Below, in pieces: positions 8,682-17,029 of a DNA stretch of 64,000 nucleotides. The stretch is from JBDOQU01 sp039839375 (lineage in GTDB: Bacteria > Pseudomonadota > Alphaproteobacteria > DSM-16000 > Inquilinaceae). Position 1 is the first letter of the stretch; each line of letters starts with the position of its first letter. The notes under the pieces were generated by a model that was not told the DNA's origin, ran no database searches, and worked only from the letters and a program-made list of their open reading frames with translations. The stretch is from NCBI RefSeq assembly GCF_039839375.1, contig NZ_JBDOQU010000006.1:62001-126000 (forward strand), in the 5' to 3' direction. Position numbers and translations under genes: made by a program.

Positions 8682-9182
8682 TCAAGGGCGGGAAACACGA
8701 TGATCCAGCGTTTCGACGATCCCCTCGATGACGATCAGGAATTCATCGAATATCTCCGCCGCTCCGATATGCGCGGAAATCGGGCGCGCCTTGCGAAGGG
8801 CCTGAAGCGCTTCCGCGATCTGCCGGCAGGACGCCTCGATCCCGTCAACGGAGGTCAGAAAGATGTCGCTATCATCATCGGCCGAAACGACGTCATGCCA
8901 GGCAGCGAGGCGGCCTGCATGATCGATGACCCGCTCAATATGGGCGGACAGAGTATCGACGAGGCGGTTCTGGTCCGATGATGTCGTCAGGGTATTGGCG
9001 AGACGCCGGATGTCGTCACGTTCCCGCGCAATCTCGCGGGCCGCATCCTTCAGCCGGCCGCCATCGAAGGCCATATCGCCGGTAAGGAAAAGGCCGTTTC
9101 CAGACGCCATCTTGCCGAATCTCGTCGATAATTCGGATGCCCCTAAAATTGGATTATAGCACGGCGAAGATGCACCGGCCAT
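8682..9182 (-). CDS. hypothetical helical cytosolic protein
   Basis: I do not recognise this protein. From ATG 9182 (preceded by GGTGGAGG) it would have 166 residues. A second ATG at 9110 gives 142. The C-terminal 120 residues are strongly alpha-helical with heptad-like leucine/alanine spacing (IARERDDIRRLANTL, HIERVIDHAGRLAAW, CRQIAEALQALRKARP), suggesting a helical bundle. No signal peptide or membrane segment is seen. It lies between the acetolactate synthase-like gene and tcuB on the same strand, with no tight spacing to either. Confidence 0.6.
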   Translation of the reverse strand: MAGASSPCYNPILGASELSTRFGKMASGNGLFLTGDMAFDGGRLKDAAREIARERDDIRRLANTLTTSSDQNRLVDTLSAHIERVIDHAGRLAAWHDVVSADDDSDIFLTSVDGIEASCRQIAEALQALRKARPISAHIGAAEIFDEFLIVIEGIVETLDHRVSRP

Positions 9183-9288
9183 GCCTCCACCCTTTACAGT
9201 AGTGGACACGGGAGCGTCTGGGAGCGGTATCGAGGGTTGAATCAGTGAACCTGCGCGACGAGTTCCAGCCTCTTTCGGGCCGGCTGGC

Positions 9289-10365
9289 CTATCGCGTCTG
9301 GGCGTCGCGAACCAGCGCGGCGAGGCGGAAGGCGGCGTGGACCATCTTGCCATAGGGCAGGGTCAGGAACAGCGCCAGGACGGCGGCAAGGTGCACGACC
9401 AGAAGAGGCTGCACGGCCGTCGTTCCCGTGGCCCAGTAGAGCGCAAGTCCCGTCGCGGCCGTTGCCGTCAGCAGCAGGACGAACGCCATTTCCCCACCCC
9501 ATACCGCCGGCGCGCCCAGATCCTTTTCCGCGCGCAGCTTCAGCGCGATGAGGGCGATGCCGCCGATGGTCATCAGAAGGCCGCCCGGCACGCCGAACAG
9601 TTTGGGAACCGAAAGAGGGCCATATGGCGCCTGCATTTCGAAACCGTAATGAAGAACCGTTCCCGATGCCGTCGAAGCGAAGCAGAGCAGGAAGCCCCAC
9701 ATTACGGCCTGATGCCCCCATCGCCGGGCCCTGGTGTAACGGTCTTCCTTCTCGTAGTTGCAGCCTTCCGCCGCTCCGCCGGAGAGATTCCTGAGGCGTC
9801 CGGCATCGCCGAACGCGGCCGCGAGATGACGCCAGTTCACCCTTGCGCCGCCGACTTCGCGCCAGTAGTCGCGTACCCCCAGCGCGATGACGATGACGGG
9901 CGCGATGAAAGCGGGAATGAAGATTCCGATCATGATGCCGTGTGAGAGATAGGCGTAAAACCCCTCTCCGCTTTCGGGCCGCGCCGCCAGCGCGACGGAC
10001 AGCATCACGATGATGCCCAGCATCAGCGCCCCGATCAGCGCCACGCCATTGGTCTGGAACAGCTTGGAGAGGCCGTGCGGACGAATGAACCGTTCCCAGC
10101 TTTCCACCCGCACCTCGGCAAGCGCGCGCGGCAGGTTGAGCGCGAACTCGTGCGGTTCGGTATACTGGCAGGCGTAGTAGCAGCCCCGGCAATTGTGGCA
10201 GAGATTGGCGAGTTGGGTCACCTCGCCGTCCGAAAATGCCCTGTGCAGGGTCATCGCCGGGAAGACCGAGCAATAGCCCTCGCAATAGCGGCATGCATTG
10301 CAGATTTCGAGTTGCCGGCGCGCTTCCTCAGTCGCCGACGTCGCGGAAAGCGTATCAAGCGACAT
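9289..10365 (-). CDS. tcuB: tricarballylate utilization protein TcuB
   Basis: This 358-residue inner-membrane iron-sulfur protein is known in the TcuB/CitB family to reoxidise the reduced flavin of TcuA and pass electrons to the quinone pool. The N-terminal half holds two CxxCxxCxxxC motifs (Cys22/25/28/32 and Cys56/59/62/66) for two 4Fe-4S clusters. The C-terminal part has several membrane helices, including GVALIGALMLGIIVML and LVVHLAAVLALFLTL. Its start codon overlaps the end of tcuA by 11 bases, indicating translational coupling. Confidence 0.92.
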   Translation of the reverse strand: MSLDTLSATSATEEARRQLEICNACRYCEGYCSVFPAMTLHRAFSDGEVTQLANLCHNCRGCYYACQYTEPHEFALNLPRALAEVRVESWERFIRPHGLSKLFQTNGVALIGALMLGIIVMLSVALAARPESGEGFYAYLSHGIMIGIFIPAFIAPVIVIALGVRDYWREVGGARVNWRHLAAAFGDAGRLRNLSGGAAEGCNYEKEDRYTRARRWGHQAVMWGFLLCFASTASGTVLHYGFEMQAPYGPLSVPKLFGVPGGLLMTIGGIALIALKLRAEKDLGAPAVWGGEMAFVLLLTATAATGLALYWATGTTAVQPLLVVHLAAVLALFLTLPYGKMVHAAFRLAALVRDAQTR

Positions 10366-11767
10366 GTGCGGCGGCCTCCCTGCCGGCGATGCGTCCGAAT
10401 ACGGTGCCGATGGTCATGCCGAAGCCGGCGAGATAACCCTGGCCGAGAATGGAGCCGGCCATGATCTCGCCGGCGGCCCAGACGTTGGAATAGCGCCCCG
10501 CCTGCCCGCTTACGCGCGCTGTCTCGTCGACTTTGAGGCCCAGATAGGTGAAGGTGACGCCGGGGCGCAGCATGTAGCCGTGGTAAGGCGGCGTATCGAT
10601 CGGACGCGCCCAGTTGGTCTTCGCCGGCGACAATCCATGAGTGGCGAGGCCATCGAGTTCGGTCGGGTGGAACGTACCCGGCCGGCAGGCGGCATTGAAC
10701 GCTTCAATGGTTTCCACGACCGGCGCGGCCGGTAGCCCGAGTTTTTCGGCCAGCCCTTCGATGCTGTCGGCGGTTTCGGGCGGATAGACCGATGGCATGA
10801 ACAGATCGGCGCTTTTGGTGTCGATGATCGCATAGGCTACCTGGTCGGGCTGGGCGGCGACCAGCCGGCCCCAGATTGCGTAGCGCTTGGGCCAGACATC
10901 CTCGCCCTCATCGTAAAAGCGCGCGCCTTCATTGTTGACCACCACCGAGAACGGCACGCAGTCCAGGCGCGTGACGATTCCCCCGTCATATTTGGGTGCG
11001 CGGCCATCGATGGCGACGCAATGGCATTGGGTTGGATCGCCCACGCTTTCGGCGCCCCCGTCGAGCATATCGCGCAACACCTCTCCCCGGTTATAGGGCG
11101 TGCCGCGGATCAGGAAATTGCGCGCCGCCGGCCCCCAGGCGCGGGCCAGCCATTCGATATCGGCCTGAAATCCTCCCGAAGCCAGAACCACGGCCTTGCC
11201 TTCGATCACGACGCGTTCGCCCCCGATCTCAGCCTCCACGGCCTGGAACGACCCATCCATGATGGCCACGTGAGCAACCTTGGCCTCATAGACCACCGTC
11301 ACACCGAGATCGGCCGCCCTATTGTAGTAGGCGTTGACCAGCGCCTTGCCGCCGCCCAGGAAAAAGGCGTTGGTGCGCGAAAGGGAAAGCGTGCCCGAGA
11401 GCGAGGGCTGGAACCGCACTCCGTGTTTTTCCATCCAGGGCAGGTTCATTTCAGAGGTTCTGATCGCCAAACGGGCCAGCTTTTCATCGGTCTGCCCCTT
11501 CGTGACCAGCATCAGATCCTGAAAGTACTCGTCCTCCTCATAGGCGTCGGTCAGCACCGACATTGGCCTGGAATGCATGCAGCGGAAGTTGCGGGTATGG
11601 CGCGAATTGCCGCCGCGATAGGGTTTGGGCGCCCCTTCCAGCAGCAATACCCGCGCGCCGGCTTCCCCCGCCTCGATGGCGGCGCAGAGCGCGGCATTTC
11701 CCCCGCCAACCACGATGACGTCCCAACAGGTCGCCGTCAGGATCGCGGTGGAGATCGCATCGATCAT
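10355..11767 (-). CDS. tcuA: FAD-dependent tricarballylate dehydrogenase TcuA
   Basis: This 470-residue flavoprotein of the fumarate reductase/succinate dehydrogenase family in Salmonella oxidises tricarballylate to cis-aconitate. Visible features are the N-terminal dinucleotide fold DVIVVGGGNAALCAAIEAGE (16-35), the RGGNSRHTRNFR segment that follows the flavin pocket in this family, and the C-terminal AGEIMAGSILGQGYLAGFGMT motif. ATGA overlaps join it to the upstream GntR gene and an 11-base overlap joins it to tcuB, so the order is gntR-tcuA-tcuB. The usual MFS transporter TcuC is absent; the tripartite transporter on the opposite strand may replace it. Confidence 0.92.
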   Translation of the reverse strand: MIDAISTAILTATCWDVIVVGGGNAALCAAIEAGEAGARVLLLEGAPKPYRGGNSRHTRNFRCMHSRPMSVLTDAYEEDEYFQDLMLVTKGQTDEKLARLAIRTSEMNLPWMEKHGVRFQPSLSGTLSLSRTNAFFLGGGKALVNAYYNRAADLGVTVVYEAKVAHVAIMDGSFQAVEAEIGGERVVIEGKAVVLASGGFQADIEWLARAWGPAARNFLIRGTPYNRGEVLRDMLDGGAESVGDPTQCHCVAIDGRAPKYDGGIVTRLDCVPFSVVVNNEGARFYDEGEDVWPKRYAIWGRLVAAQPDQVAYAIIDTKSADLFMPSVYPPETADSIEGLAEKLGLPAAPVVETIEAFNAACRPGTFHPTELDGLATHGLSPAKTNWARPIDTPPYHGYMLRPGVTFTYLGLKVDETARVSGQAGRYSNVWAAGEIMAGSILGQGYLAGFGMTIGTVFGRIAGREAAAHVA

Positions 11768-12447
11768 GCCTGTTCGTCCCCGAACTCGGCCTCGCGGGCG
11801 CGCAACTGGCGCAACCGCATGCGGTGGGCGCCAAGGATATGCCGCCGCATGACCGCTTCCGCCTCGTTCTCGTTCCTCTCCCGCAGCGCCGTCAGCACCT
11901 CCGCATGCTCGGCTATGGCCCGCTCCGCGCGATCGGCTTCCTCCATCGTCGAGGGACCAAGTATGAGAAGCGTCTTTTGCAGCGTCCTCATCGAATGGCT
12001 GAGATAGCGGTTGCGCGCGGCGTCCAGGACGACCCGATGGAATTGCCGGTTGAGCTCATAGAGCCGGGCGGAATCGGTGCGCGACCGCGTCATCTCCGCA
12101 TTAAGGGATTCCATTTCCAGCAGTTCGACTTCGGACGCGGCGCGGGCCGCCAACCGGGCGGCGGTGCCTTCGAGCACCGTGCGCATCTCATAGAGTTCCG
12201 TGATCTCGGAATAGTCGAGCTTGCGGACAGCGGCGCCGAACCTGGGCAGATGAACCACCAGCCCGTCCGCTTCCAGCCGTCGGATCGCTTCGCGGACCGG
12301 CGTGCGCGAGATGCCGAACCGCAGCGCCAGCTCGTTTTCCAGAAGACGGTCGCCCGGCGTCAGCATCCCTGAGCGGATTTCCGCGATCAGACGCTGATAG
12401 GCGTCCTGCCCCTGTGGAAGCTCCATCCGGCGGTTCGGCTCTGTCAT
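11764..12447 (-). CDS. GntR family (FadR/VanR-type) transcriptional regulator
   Basis: This 227-residue regulator has an N-terminal winged helix (AYQRLIAEIRSGMLTPGDRLLENELALRFGISRTPVREAIRRL) and a C-terminal helical FCD ligand domain with TELYEMRTVLEGTAARLAA and the histidine pair in IAEHAEVLTALRERN and MRRHI. The start is ATG 12447; a 405-residue ORF reading starts too far upstream and runs across the divergent gene. Its stop overlaps the tcuA ATG. It replaces the LysR-type TcuR known from Salmonella and is the natural candidate for control of both divergent operons through the inverted repeat at 12470-12489. Confidence 0.92.
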   Translation of the reverse strand: MTEPNRRMELPQGQDAYQRLIAEIRSGMLTPGDRLLENELALRFGISRTPVREAIRRLEADGLVVHLPRFGAAVRKLDYSEITELYEMRTVLEGTAARLAARAASEVELLEMESLNAEMTRSRTDSARLYELNRQFHRVVLDAARNRYLSHSMRTLQKTLLILGPSTMEEADRAERAIAEHAEVLTALRERNENEAEAVMRRHILGAHRMRLRQLRAREAEFGDEQA

Positions 12448-12469
12448 CGCGCCAACGCGTTCTTGTGCT

Positions 12470-12489
12470 TTGTACCCACGTGCATACAA
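12470..12489. promoter_or_regulatory. inverted repeat, likely GntR operator
   Basis: This 20-base imperfect palindrome, with half sites TTGTA and TACAA around a central CACGTG, sits 23 bases upstream of the GntR start and 40 bases upstream of the divergent AbrB-like gene. FadR-subfamily GntR regulators typically bind TTGTA-like half sites. Sixteen of twenty positions are symmetrical. Its place between the divergent genes suits control in both directions. Confidence 0.65.
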
Positions 12490-12528
12490 TAGGATACGCA
12501 CATAAGCAACGGCCGCGAAAGAGCGCGA

Positions 12529-13611
12529 ATGCTTCAGAACATGTTTCCGCGCGCACCGCTCGGCCGGACTCTGATGACAGTGGCGGTCGCGGCCGTCGGC
12601 ACGCTGGCCTTCTCGCTTGCCGGCCTGCCTCTGCCCTTTCTGTTCGGCCCGATGACCGCCTGTCTCGTCACGGCCTTGATGGGCGCTCCGTTGCGCGGGG
12701 CCGGACAGGTCGGCGCAGGCGCGCGGACGATCCTCGGCGTGGCGGTCGGGGCTTCCATCACGCCGGCGATCGTCGCCCAGCTTCCCTCGATCGCGCTGTC
12801 GGCGGCGCTGATTCCGATCTACATCATCGTGATCGGCCTTGTGGGAGTGCCCTTCTTCCAGCGCGTATGCCGCTACGATCCCGTGACGGCCTGGTACGCG
12901 GCGATGCCGGGCGGGCTTCAGGACATGGTGATCTTCGGCACAGAGGCGGGCGGCAATCCCCGCGCGCTGTCCCTCATCCATGCCACGCGGGTGATGATCC
13001 TGGTGACCCTTGCGCCGATGATCCTCGCCTGGGGATTCGGCGCGACGCTCGACAATCCCATCGGCGCGCCGGCCAGCGCGGTGCCGGTGAGCGAACTCCT
13101 GCTCATGGTCGCGGCGGCCCTGATCGGGTGGAAAGGCGGCGAACGCATCGGATTGTTCGGCGCCGCGATCCTCGGCCCCATGATCGTGACCGGGGCGCTA
13201 TCGCTGGCGGGCTTCATCCACAACCGACCCCCGATCGAAGCAATCCTGGCCGCCCAGTTCTTCATCGGCATCGGCATCGGCGCGGGCTATGCCGGAATCA
13301 CCTTGCGCGAACTGCGCCGCGACGTCGCGTCGGGCGTCGCCTTCGTGCTGGTCCTGGCGATCCTCGCGGCGATCTTCTCCGAAATCGTGGTGCTGGCGGG
13401 GCTTGCGGCGCCGATCGAGGGCTTTCTGTCGTTCGCGCCGGGCGGCCAGGCGGAGATGACCATGCTGGCCATCATAGTGGGAGCCGATCTCGGCTTCGTC
13501 GTCGTGCATCACCTGCTGCGCGTCCTGGTGGTCATCACCGGAGCGCCCATCGCGGCGAGGCTCGCGGGTCGCAAGCAGTCGCCGACGCCGACCGCCGAAG
13601 ACGCGAAATAA
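12529..13611 (+). CDS. AbrB family membrane protein (putative transporter)
   Basis: This 360-residue polytopic membrane protein has ten or more hydrophobic segments in two similar halves. It belongs to the family often named AbrB or putative ammonia monooxygenase; the name is historical and does not mean DNA binding or ammonia oxidation. Repeated glycine-rich blocks such as GARTILGVAVGASITP and FAPGGQAEMTMLAIIVGADLGFV are typical. Members frequently sit beside tripartite tricarboxylate transporter genes, as here, where it diverges from the gntR-tcuAB operon. A transport role for a carboxylate is plausible but unproven. Confidence 0.82.
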   Translation: MLQNMFPRAPLGRTLMTVAVAAVGTLAFSLAGLPLPFLFGPMTACLVTALMGAPLRGAGQVGAGARTILGVAVGASITPAIVAQLPSIALSAALIPIYIIVIGLVGVPFFQRVCRYDPVTAWYAAMPGGLQDMVIFGTEAGGNPRALSLIHATRVMILVTLAPMILAWGFGATLDNPIGAPASAVPVSELLLMVAAALIGWKGGERIGLFGAAILGPMIVTGALSLAGFIHNRPPIEAILAAQFFIGIGIGAGYAGITLRELRRDVASGVAFVLVLAILAAIFSEIVVLAGLAAPIEGFLSFAPGGQAEMTMLAIIVGADLGFVVVHHLLRVLVVITGAPIAARLAGRKQSPTPTAEDAK

Positions 13612-13630
13612 TGTTCTAAGTTCAGCCTTG

Positions 13631-13653
13631 CATTCATGAATATCATTCATGAA
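13631..13653. promoter_or_regulatory. tandem TTCATGAA palindromes before transporter operon
   Basis: The 10-base word CATTCATGAA occurs twice (13631-13640 and 13644-13653), three bases apart, each containing the palindrome TTCATGAA. A TTGTATAA element follows at 13663-13670 and resembles a half site of the GntR operator at 12470-12489. The arrangement lies about 165 bases upstream of the solute-binding protein gene, so it probably marks the control region of that operon. No binding protein can be assigned with certainty. Confidence 0.45.
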
Positions 13654-13819
13654 CCCATGAGATTGTATAATTTCCTTAATAACCACCGATGCGCCACCCT
13701 GACGGGACCCTGCCAGGAAGGGGCGGAAACCGCCGCAACGTGGTGCGCGACCGGCATTCCCCGCGCATCGACCCTGTGAGATTGCCGCCCTCAAGAGCAT
13801 GGTCATAGGGAGGAAAAAC

Positions 13820-14917
13820 ATGAAACAATACAACTCAACTCGCATCGGCTTCGGCGGCTTCGCCGCGAGCCTGTTGGCTTCCGTGGCCTTCGCCCCGCCC
13901 GCGGTGGCGCAAGACTTCACCGACATGACGGTGGAATATGTCATTCCATTCTCGGAATCCGGCGGTTCCGCGGCCTGGGCTAATTTCTACGCTCCGCTGA
14001 TGAGCGAGGCGCTGCCAGGCAACCCCACCGTGGTGGTCCGCTATCGCCCCGGCGCCGGCTCCACCGAAGGCGCGAACTGGTTCCAGAACAACCAGGACAC
14101 CACCAACGGCACGCTGGTTTTCGGCACCTCCGGCTCGACCCAGTTCCCCTATCTGCTGGGCGACCCGCGGGTGCGCTACGAATATGATGACTGGAAGGTG
14201 GTGCTGGCCTCCGGCACCGGCGGCGTCGTCTACCTGCCGCCCGATCTCGCCGAGATGTTCGACGGCGATTTCGACGCCCTTCAGGGCGAAAGCTTCCTCT
14301 ATGGCAGCCAGGGAGCCACGTCGCTCGACCTCGTTCCGCTGCTGTCGTTCAAGATGCTCGGCCTGCAGGTCGATCCCGTCTTCGGCATCGAGGGGCGCGG
14401 CGACGGCCGCCTGATGTTCGAGCGAGGCGAGGCGAATATCGACTATCAGACCACGCCGGCCTACCTCGCCAACGTCACCCCGCTGGTCGATCAGGGCATC
14501 GCGGTGCCGGTCTTCACGTTCGGCGCGCTGGACGATGAAGGCAACATCGGCCGCGACCCGACCTTCCCCGATCTGCCCTCCTTCAAGGAGGTCTGCGAGG
14601 CCACCGAAGGCTGCGAGACCGAGGGCCTGGCCTGGGATGCGTGGAAGGCATTCTTCGTGTCGGGCTTCGCGGCGCAGAAGATGATCTATCTGCCAGGCGG
14701 CACGCCGCAGGAGATCATCGACGCCTACACGGCCGCCTTCGAGGAGATCAAGGCGCGCCCCGACTTCGCCGAGATCTCCGAGGAGACACTGGGCATCTAC
14801 AGCCAGGCCACCGGCCAGGCCGCGATCCGCGCCTCCGACCAGGCAACCACGATCACCGACGAGGCCAAGCAGTACGTACTCGACTGGCTGGAAGAGGATT
14901 ACGCCGTCACGTTCTAG
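13820..14917 (+). CDS. tripartite tricarboxylate transporter substrate-binding protein (TctC/Bug type)
   Basis: This 365-residue periplasmic binding protein has a Sec signal peptide ending at AVAQ near residue 31. The mature part starts with the TctC-like pattern MTVEYVIPFSESGGSAAWANFYAPLM and the GAGSTEGANWFQ block, and ends with LPGGTPQEIIDAYTAAFEEI. ATG 13820 is preceded by a strong AGGGAGGAA site, so the seven residues before it in the ORF are excluded. It is somewhat longer than the usual 320-residue TctC. It should deliver a di- or tricarboxylate to the membrane component encoded next. Confidence 0.87.
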   Translation: MKQYNSTRIGFGGFAASLLASVAFAPPAVAQDFTDMTVEYVIPFSESGGSAAWANFYAPLMSEALPGNPTVVVRYRPGAGSTEGANWFQNNQDTTNGTLVFGTSGSTQFPYLLGDPRVRYEYDDWKVVLASGTGGVVYLPPDLAEMFDGDFDALQGESFLYGSQGATSLDLVPLLSFKMLGLQVDPVFGIEGRGDGRLMFERGEANIDYQTTPAYLANVTPLVDQGIAVPVFTFGALDDEGNIGRDPTFPDLPSFKEVCEATEGCETEGLAWDAWKAFFVSGFAAQKMIYLPGGTPQEIIDAYTAAFEEIKARPDFAEISEETLGIYSQATGQAAIRASDQATTITDEAKQYVLDWLEEDYAVTF

Positions 14918-15013
14918 CGGCCATCGAGGCGAATCCCGAATCCCCGTCCGGCCTGCCCGGGCGGGGACCGGCCTCGAACCTCCTCGTTACCGACCGTCGG
15001 GAAGGAACCATCC

Positions 15014-17029
15014 TTGGACCTGATCGCGACAGCGCTGCCCGCCCTGGGGCAGGCCTTCACCCTGCTTTTCCAACCCGAACAGCTCATGTATCTGACGGCG
15101 GGGGTTCTGCTCGGCCTGTGGGTCGGCGTCCTGCCCGGGCTTGGCGGGATCGCCGGCCTGTCGCTGGTCCTGCCCTTCATATACGGCATGGATCAGGTGT
15201 CCGGCCTCGCGCTGATGGTCGGGCTGGTCGCGGTGATCCCGACCTCCGACACCTTCTCCTCCGTGCTGCTCGGGATTCCCGGCTCCACCTCCGCCCAGGC
15301 GACGGTGCTCGATGGATTCCCGCTCGCCCGAAAGGGGCAAGCGGGGCGCGCGCTCGCCGCGGCCTTCTCCTGCTCGCTCTATGGCGGACTGCTGGGCGCG
15401 CTGGTGCTGACCTTCTTCCTATTCATCGCCCGACCGCTGATCCTCGCCTTCGGCCTGCCGGAGATGCTGATGCTCACGGTGCTTGGCCTGTCGATGGTGG
15501 CGATCCTGGCCGGGCGCGTGCCGCTCAAGGGGATCGTCGCGGCGGGCCTTGGCCTGATGGCGGGCACGATCGGCGCGGCGGGCGCGGGCGGAAGCCTGCG
15601 GATGTCGACCTACGACACGCCCTATCTGATCGACGGGCTGCAGTTGATCATTGTCGGCCTGGGCATCTACGCGATCCCGGAAATCGTCTCGCTGCTGCGG
15701 CAGGACCGATCGGTTTCGGAAACCGGCGAACTCAGCCATGGCTGGAGCCGCGGCGTGCGCGACTGGTTCGGCAATCTCTGGCTGTCCACCCGCTGCGCGA
15801 TCATCGGCGTTATCGTCGGCATCATACCCGGCCTCGGCGGGTCGGTCGTGGACTGGATCGCCTACGGACACACGATCCAGAGCTCGAAGAACCGCGAGAA
15901 TTTCGGCAAGGGCGATATCCGCGGCGTGATCGGGCCCGAATCGTCCGCCAACGCCAAGGAAGGCGGCGGCCTCGTGCCGACCCTGATCTTCGGCATTCCT
16001 GGTTCGGGAAGCATGGCGATCTTTCTCGGCGGGCTTGCCCTGCTCGGCTTCACGCCGGGGCCGCAGATGGTTCGCGCCGACCTCGACATCACCTACACGA
16101 TCATCTGGAGTCTCGCGATCGCGAACGTCATGGGCGCGGGTCTGTGCATCATCCTCGCCAATCAGGTGGCGAAGATCACCACGATCCGTTTCGCCCTTCT
16201 GGCGCCGCTCCTGTTCATGGTGATCGCCTTCGCGGCCTTCCAGTCGCGGCAGTCCCTGGGGGACCTTATCGCCCTCATCTGCATCGGCGGGGTCGGCATC
16301 CTCCTGCGGCGGTTCGACTATTCCCGACCCGCCTTCCTGATCGGCTTCGTGCTTTCGACCCAGGCAGAGGCGTACTCCCACATGGCGCACCAGATCGCCA
16401 GTTCGCGGTTCCACAGCAGCGTCATGGCGGGCATCGAATACATCGCCTCGCCGATCGCCCTGACCATCCTGGCTCTGACCGTGGGGTCGGTGATCATCGG
16501 AATGAAGCAGGCGAGGCACATCAACGAGAACGTCAACACGCCGACCGGGGGCAAGCGCGCGCCCTTGATCTTCCTGCTCTGCATCACCGCCTATCTCACG
16601 GTCGCCTGGATCGACGCCGCCACCATCAACCGGTTCGGCGACAAGATCTTCCCGCTCGTCGTCGCGACGGTGACGCTCGCGGCCTGCCTGACCCTGCTGT
16701 TGCGGATGCGGCTCCGGCCCGAGAACGACCCGATGTTCGTGGATATGGAGAAGGGCGGCGAGGACAGCGATGCGGCGCACGGGCTCTGGGGCACGCTGGC
16801 CTGGTTCCTCGGCCTGCTCGCGCTGTCCTGGATCTTCGGCTTCTTCATCGCCCTCGCCATCTATTTCCTGCTGTTCTACCGGCGGCGCGCGCGGATCGGC
16901 TGGTTCGGCACGCTCGCTTTCACCGGGGCGGGACTGGCCGGAATCCTGTTCCTCGCCGGCATCCTCGGCCGCGATTTTCCACCGGGGCTGCTGCAAAGCT
17001 ATTTCGATCTTCCGTGGCCACTGACATGA
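15014..17029 (+). CDS. tripartite tricarboxylate transporter membrane protein, TctA with fused TctB-like domain
   Basis: This 671-residue membrane protein has residues 1 to about 500 matching the TctA large subunit: LWVGVLPGLGGIAGLSLVLPFIYG, the GVIGPESSANAKEGG signature and IPGSGSMAIFLGGL. The last 160 residues form four further hydrophobic segments after a polar linker and resemble the small TctB subunit. TctA alone is about 500 residues and no separate tctB gene exists here, so a fusion is likely. The start is TTG at 15014 with GGAAGGA eight bases upstream. The stop overlaps the next ATG (ATGA). Confidence 0.87.
   Translation: MDLIATALPALGQAFTLLFQPEQLMYLTAGVLLGLWVGVLPGLGGIAGLSLVLPFIYGMDQVSGLALMVGLVAVIPTSDTFSSVLLGIPGSTSAQATVLDGFPLARKGQAGRALAAAFSCSLYGGLLGALVLTFFLFIARPLILAFGLPEMLMLTVLGLSMVAILAGRVPLKGIVAAGLGLMAGTIGAAGAGGSLRMSTYDTPYLIDGLQLIIVGLGIYAIPEIVSLLRQDRSVSETGELSHGWSRGVRDWFGNLWLSTRCAIIGVIVGIIPGLGGSVVDWIAYGHTIQSSKNRENFGKGDIRGVIGPESSANAKEGGGLVPTLIFGIPGSGSMAIFLGGLALLGFTPGPQMVRADLDITYTIIWSLAIANVMGAGLCIILANQVAKITTIRFALLAPLLFMVIAFAAFQSRQSLGDLIALICIGGVGILLRRFDYSRPAFLIGFVLSTQAEAYSHMAHQIASSRFHSSVMAGIEYIASPIALTILALTVGSVIIGMKQARHINENVNTPTGGKRAPLIFLLCITAYLTVAWIDAATINRFGDKIFPLVVATVTLAACLTLLLRMRLRPENDPMFVDMEKGGEDSDAAHGLWGTLAWFLGLLALSWIFGFFIALAIYFLLFYRRRARIGWFGTLAFTGAGLAGILFLAGILGRDFPPGLLQSYFDLPWPLT

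Noticed and set aside
12448..12981. A long N-terminal extension of the GntR regulator
   Set aside because: The extension is antisense to the AbrB-like gene and low in complexity. ATG 12447 starts the winged-helix domain.
12529..13611. Reading the AbrB-family protein as a DNA-binding AbrB regulator or ammonia monooxygenase
   Set aside because: The protein is polytopic with ten or more membrane segments; the names come from early annotation.
14641..17025. A nearly 800-codon plus-strand open frame ahead of the PrpF-like gene
   Set aside because: It runs in a different frame through the TctC and TctA genes, is rich in Arg/Pro/Ala with no family pattern, and only its end from 17026 is a real protein. 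It is a GC-rich shadow frame.
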